A model generated the notes under the pieces. That model searched no databases. It was not told the origin of the DNA and worked only from the letters and a program-made list of their open reading frames with translations. A program made the position numbers and the translations under genes. 64,000 nt of DNA from Nannocystis exedens (GTDB lineage Bacteria > Myxococcota_A > Polyangia > Nannocystales > Nannocystaceae). The stretch spans positions 1-64,000 of the forward strand of contig NZ_NETK01000002.1 in NCBI RefSeq assembly GCF_002343915.1. The letters run 5' to 3'. Positions 63,089 to 64,000 of this stretch are shown one piece after another; position 1 is the first letter of the stretch, and each line of letters opens with the position of its first letter.

Positions 63089-63178
63089 CACGAACGGGCG
63101 CCCGGACCCGAAGGTCAGGTCGACAGGCTCAAGCACGAGCGGGCGCCCGGACCCGAAGGTCAGGTCGACAGGCTCAAG
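63089..63178. repeat. 45-bp tandem repeat, 2 copies
   Basis: 63089-63133 and 63134-63178 differ at one visible position (ACG versus GCG early in the unit). Each contains a CCGG-N10-CAGG pair of the 14-nt spacing. Probably a recent duplication. Confidence 0.8.
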
Positions 63179-63199
63179 CGGGGGCGCGAGCGAGGCGGC

Positions 63200-63589
63200 T
63201 CACGAGTAGCCGCCCCAGCAGAAATCGAGCACGCGGCCGAGGCCGTTGGCCTCGCAGAAGTTGTGAGCGGCGGGGTCGCACTCCTGGTCGGCGAGCTGAC
63301 CGAGGTCCCAGCGGCGCACGCCGGAGCTGCTGCACTGGACCAGGCAGACGTCGTCGGGGGCGCTGCGGGCACAGGTGCTGTCGCCGCAGGCGTGACACTG
63401 CGGGGCAGGGAGCAGGGCGGCGTCGCCGAGGGCGGCGAGCTGGCGCGCCGGCAGCTGCGCGGTCGGCTTCGGTTCGGGGGTGCGGATGATCGGTCCGTCC
63501 GGATCGGTGGGCCCGGGGCCCGGGGTACAGCCGCCGATCCACGAGACCGCCACGATCCAGAAGATGAGGCGCGGAGGCGGGATTCGCAT
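63200..63589 (-). CDS. small Cys-rich lipoprotein
   Basis: 129 residues. Signal MRIPPPRLIFWIVAVSWIGGC with lipobox IGGC (Cys21), Pro-rich spacer (TPGPGPTDPDGPIIRTPEPKP), then a Cys-rich module with CHACGDSTC, CLVQCSSSG, CDPAAHNFC and DFCWGG. Similar to the other Cys-rich lipoproteins of this window in size and spacing style. No known family. ATG 63589. Confidence 0.7.
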   Translation of the reverse strand: MRIPPPRLIFWIVAVSWIGGCTPGPGPTDPDGPIIRTPEPKPTAQLPARQLAALGDAALLPAPQCHACGDSTCARSAPDDVCLVQCSSSGVRRWDLGQLADQECDPAAHNFCEANGLGRVLDFCWGGYS

Positions 63590-63687
63590 GACAGTTCCTC
63601 CGCCGGAGTTCTGATCCGGGTCGAGCGGACGAACAAGTCAAAAGGTCGTATCGCGCGCGCGCCGCCCGCGCTGCCGGGTCTTCTCAA

Positions 63688-63719
63688 CATGCGCGATCGG
63701 ACATGTCTTCGGGGACCTG
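63688..63719. repeat. three-node CATG-type array at a gene 3' end
   Basis: CATG 63688, CATG 63702, CCTG 63716; period 14, 27 nt past the stop (63747) of the last minus-strand gene. Confidence 0.8.
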
Positions 63720-63746
63720 CCCGATCGCGCTCGCCTTGGACGACGT

Positions 63747-64000
63747 TCAGTTGACGGTGACGGGCGCGGAGGCGCCGAAGATGCGCTCCTCGAGGGCGGC
63801 CAGGCGGGCGCCGACGCGGCCTTCGCCGGCGAGCCCGCGCAGGCGCGAGAACACGCGGGCGGCGGTCCGCTCGGCCAGGCCGCGCACGCGGTAGCGCCAG
63901 CTCGAGCGCTCGTCGGCGGTGCCGATCAGGAGCTGCAGCGAGCCCAGCAGCTCGTGCTCGATCCGGTCGACGAGCGGGGTCAGGTCGGGCTTGTCGTGGG
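63747..64000 (-). CDS. hypothetical protein, C-terminal part (runs off the window)
   Basis: Open from the window edge to the stop complement TCA at 63747-63749, about 84 codons: PLVDRIEHELLGSLQLLIGT, SSWRYRVRGLAERTAARVF, then RVGARLAALEERIFGASAPV and end TVN. Helical, with a heptad-like end. No start visible. Family not recognised. Confidence 0.6.
   Translation of the reverse strand, partial: HDKPDLTPLVDRIEHELLGSLQLLIGTADERSSWRYRVRGLAERTAARVFSRLRGLAGEGRVGARLAALEERIFGASAPVTVN

Overview
The window is very GC-rich and densely coded. It carries several long eukaryote-like Ser/Thr protein kinases with TPR or ATPase tails, an FHA protein with an AgmX/PglI-type C-terminus, SpoIIE-type phosphatases with partner ATPase and STAS-like proteins, and many Cys-rich lipoproteins with Ser/Thr/Ala-rich tails. 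This mix points to a myxobacterium (Myxococcota), most likely a relative of Nannocystis; the genus is an inference from gene content. No rRNA, tRNA, CRISPR array, transposase or phage gene was seen.

Layout. 1-2351: a broken signalling cassette (SpoIIE phosphatase, ATPase, STAS-like protein, nucleotide cyclase) with several frameshifts. 2548-6581: a SanA-like membrane protein, a lipoprotein (both frameshifted) and a secreted esterase-like lipoprotein. 6815-15890: a TPR-kinase, a sugar-epimerase-like reductase, an enoyl-CoA hydratase, a methyltransferase, a zinc-ribbon membrane protein and a CysQ-like phosphatase. 16164-24985: a TetR regulator, lipoproteins, and the tightly packed HEAT-carB-greA-lipoprotein-HEPN-like operon. 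25132-36090: lipoproteins, a TPR protein, an arginase-family enzyme, a GlxA/AraC regulator, a FadL-like porin, an MFS transporter and purT. 36398-49246: a kinase/ATPase giant coupled to an enolase-superfamily epimerase, a kinase with a cyclic-nucleotide-binding domain, and an intact six-gene copy of the phosphatase/ATPase/STAS/cyclase cassette. 49503-64000: an FHA-AgmX protein, an APC transporter, an M4 metalloprotease, a predicted small RNA, a lytic transglycosylase, a small coiled protein, metG and two more genes.

The most unusual feature is a dispersed repeat family. It has palindromic CATG nodes (or CCTG, CAGG, GCTG, GATG variants) spaced exactly 14 nt apart, with the 10-nt spacers mostly of the form YCY-NNNN-RGR. 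Adjacent nodes therefore form short hairpins. Arrays of 2 to 8 nodes occur at about 40 places. Nine of ten convergent gene junctions carry one (the exception has a 5-bp gap), but only one of nine divergent junctions does. Others lie in frame inside coding genes, where they appear to encode extra residues in some proteins. I know of no described element with this design.

Two further points stand out. A candidate ~200-nt small RNA on the minus strand (56250-56451) has a TTGACA promoter, strong internal pairing and an intrinsic terminator. Also, many genes have a TAnnnT -10-like hexamer only 6-12 nt before the ATG, suggesting leaderless or short-leader mRNAs.
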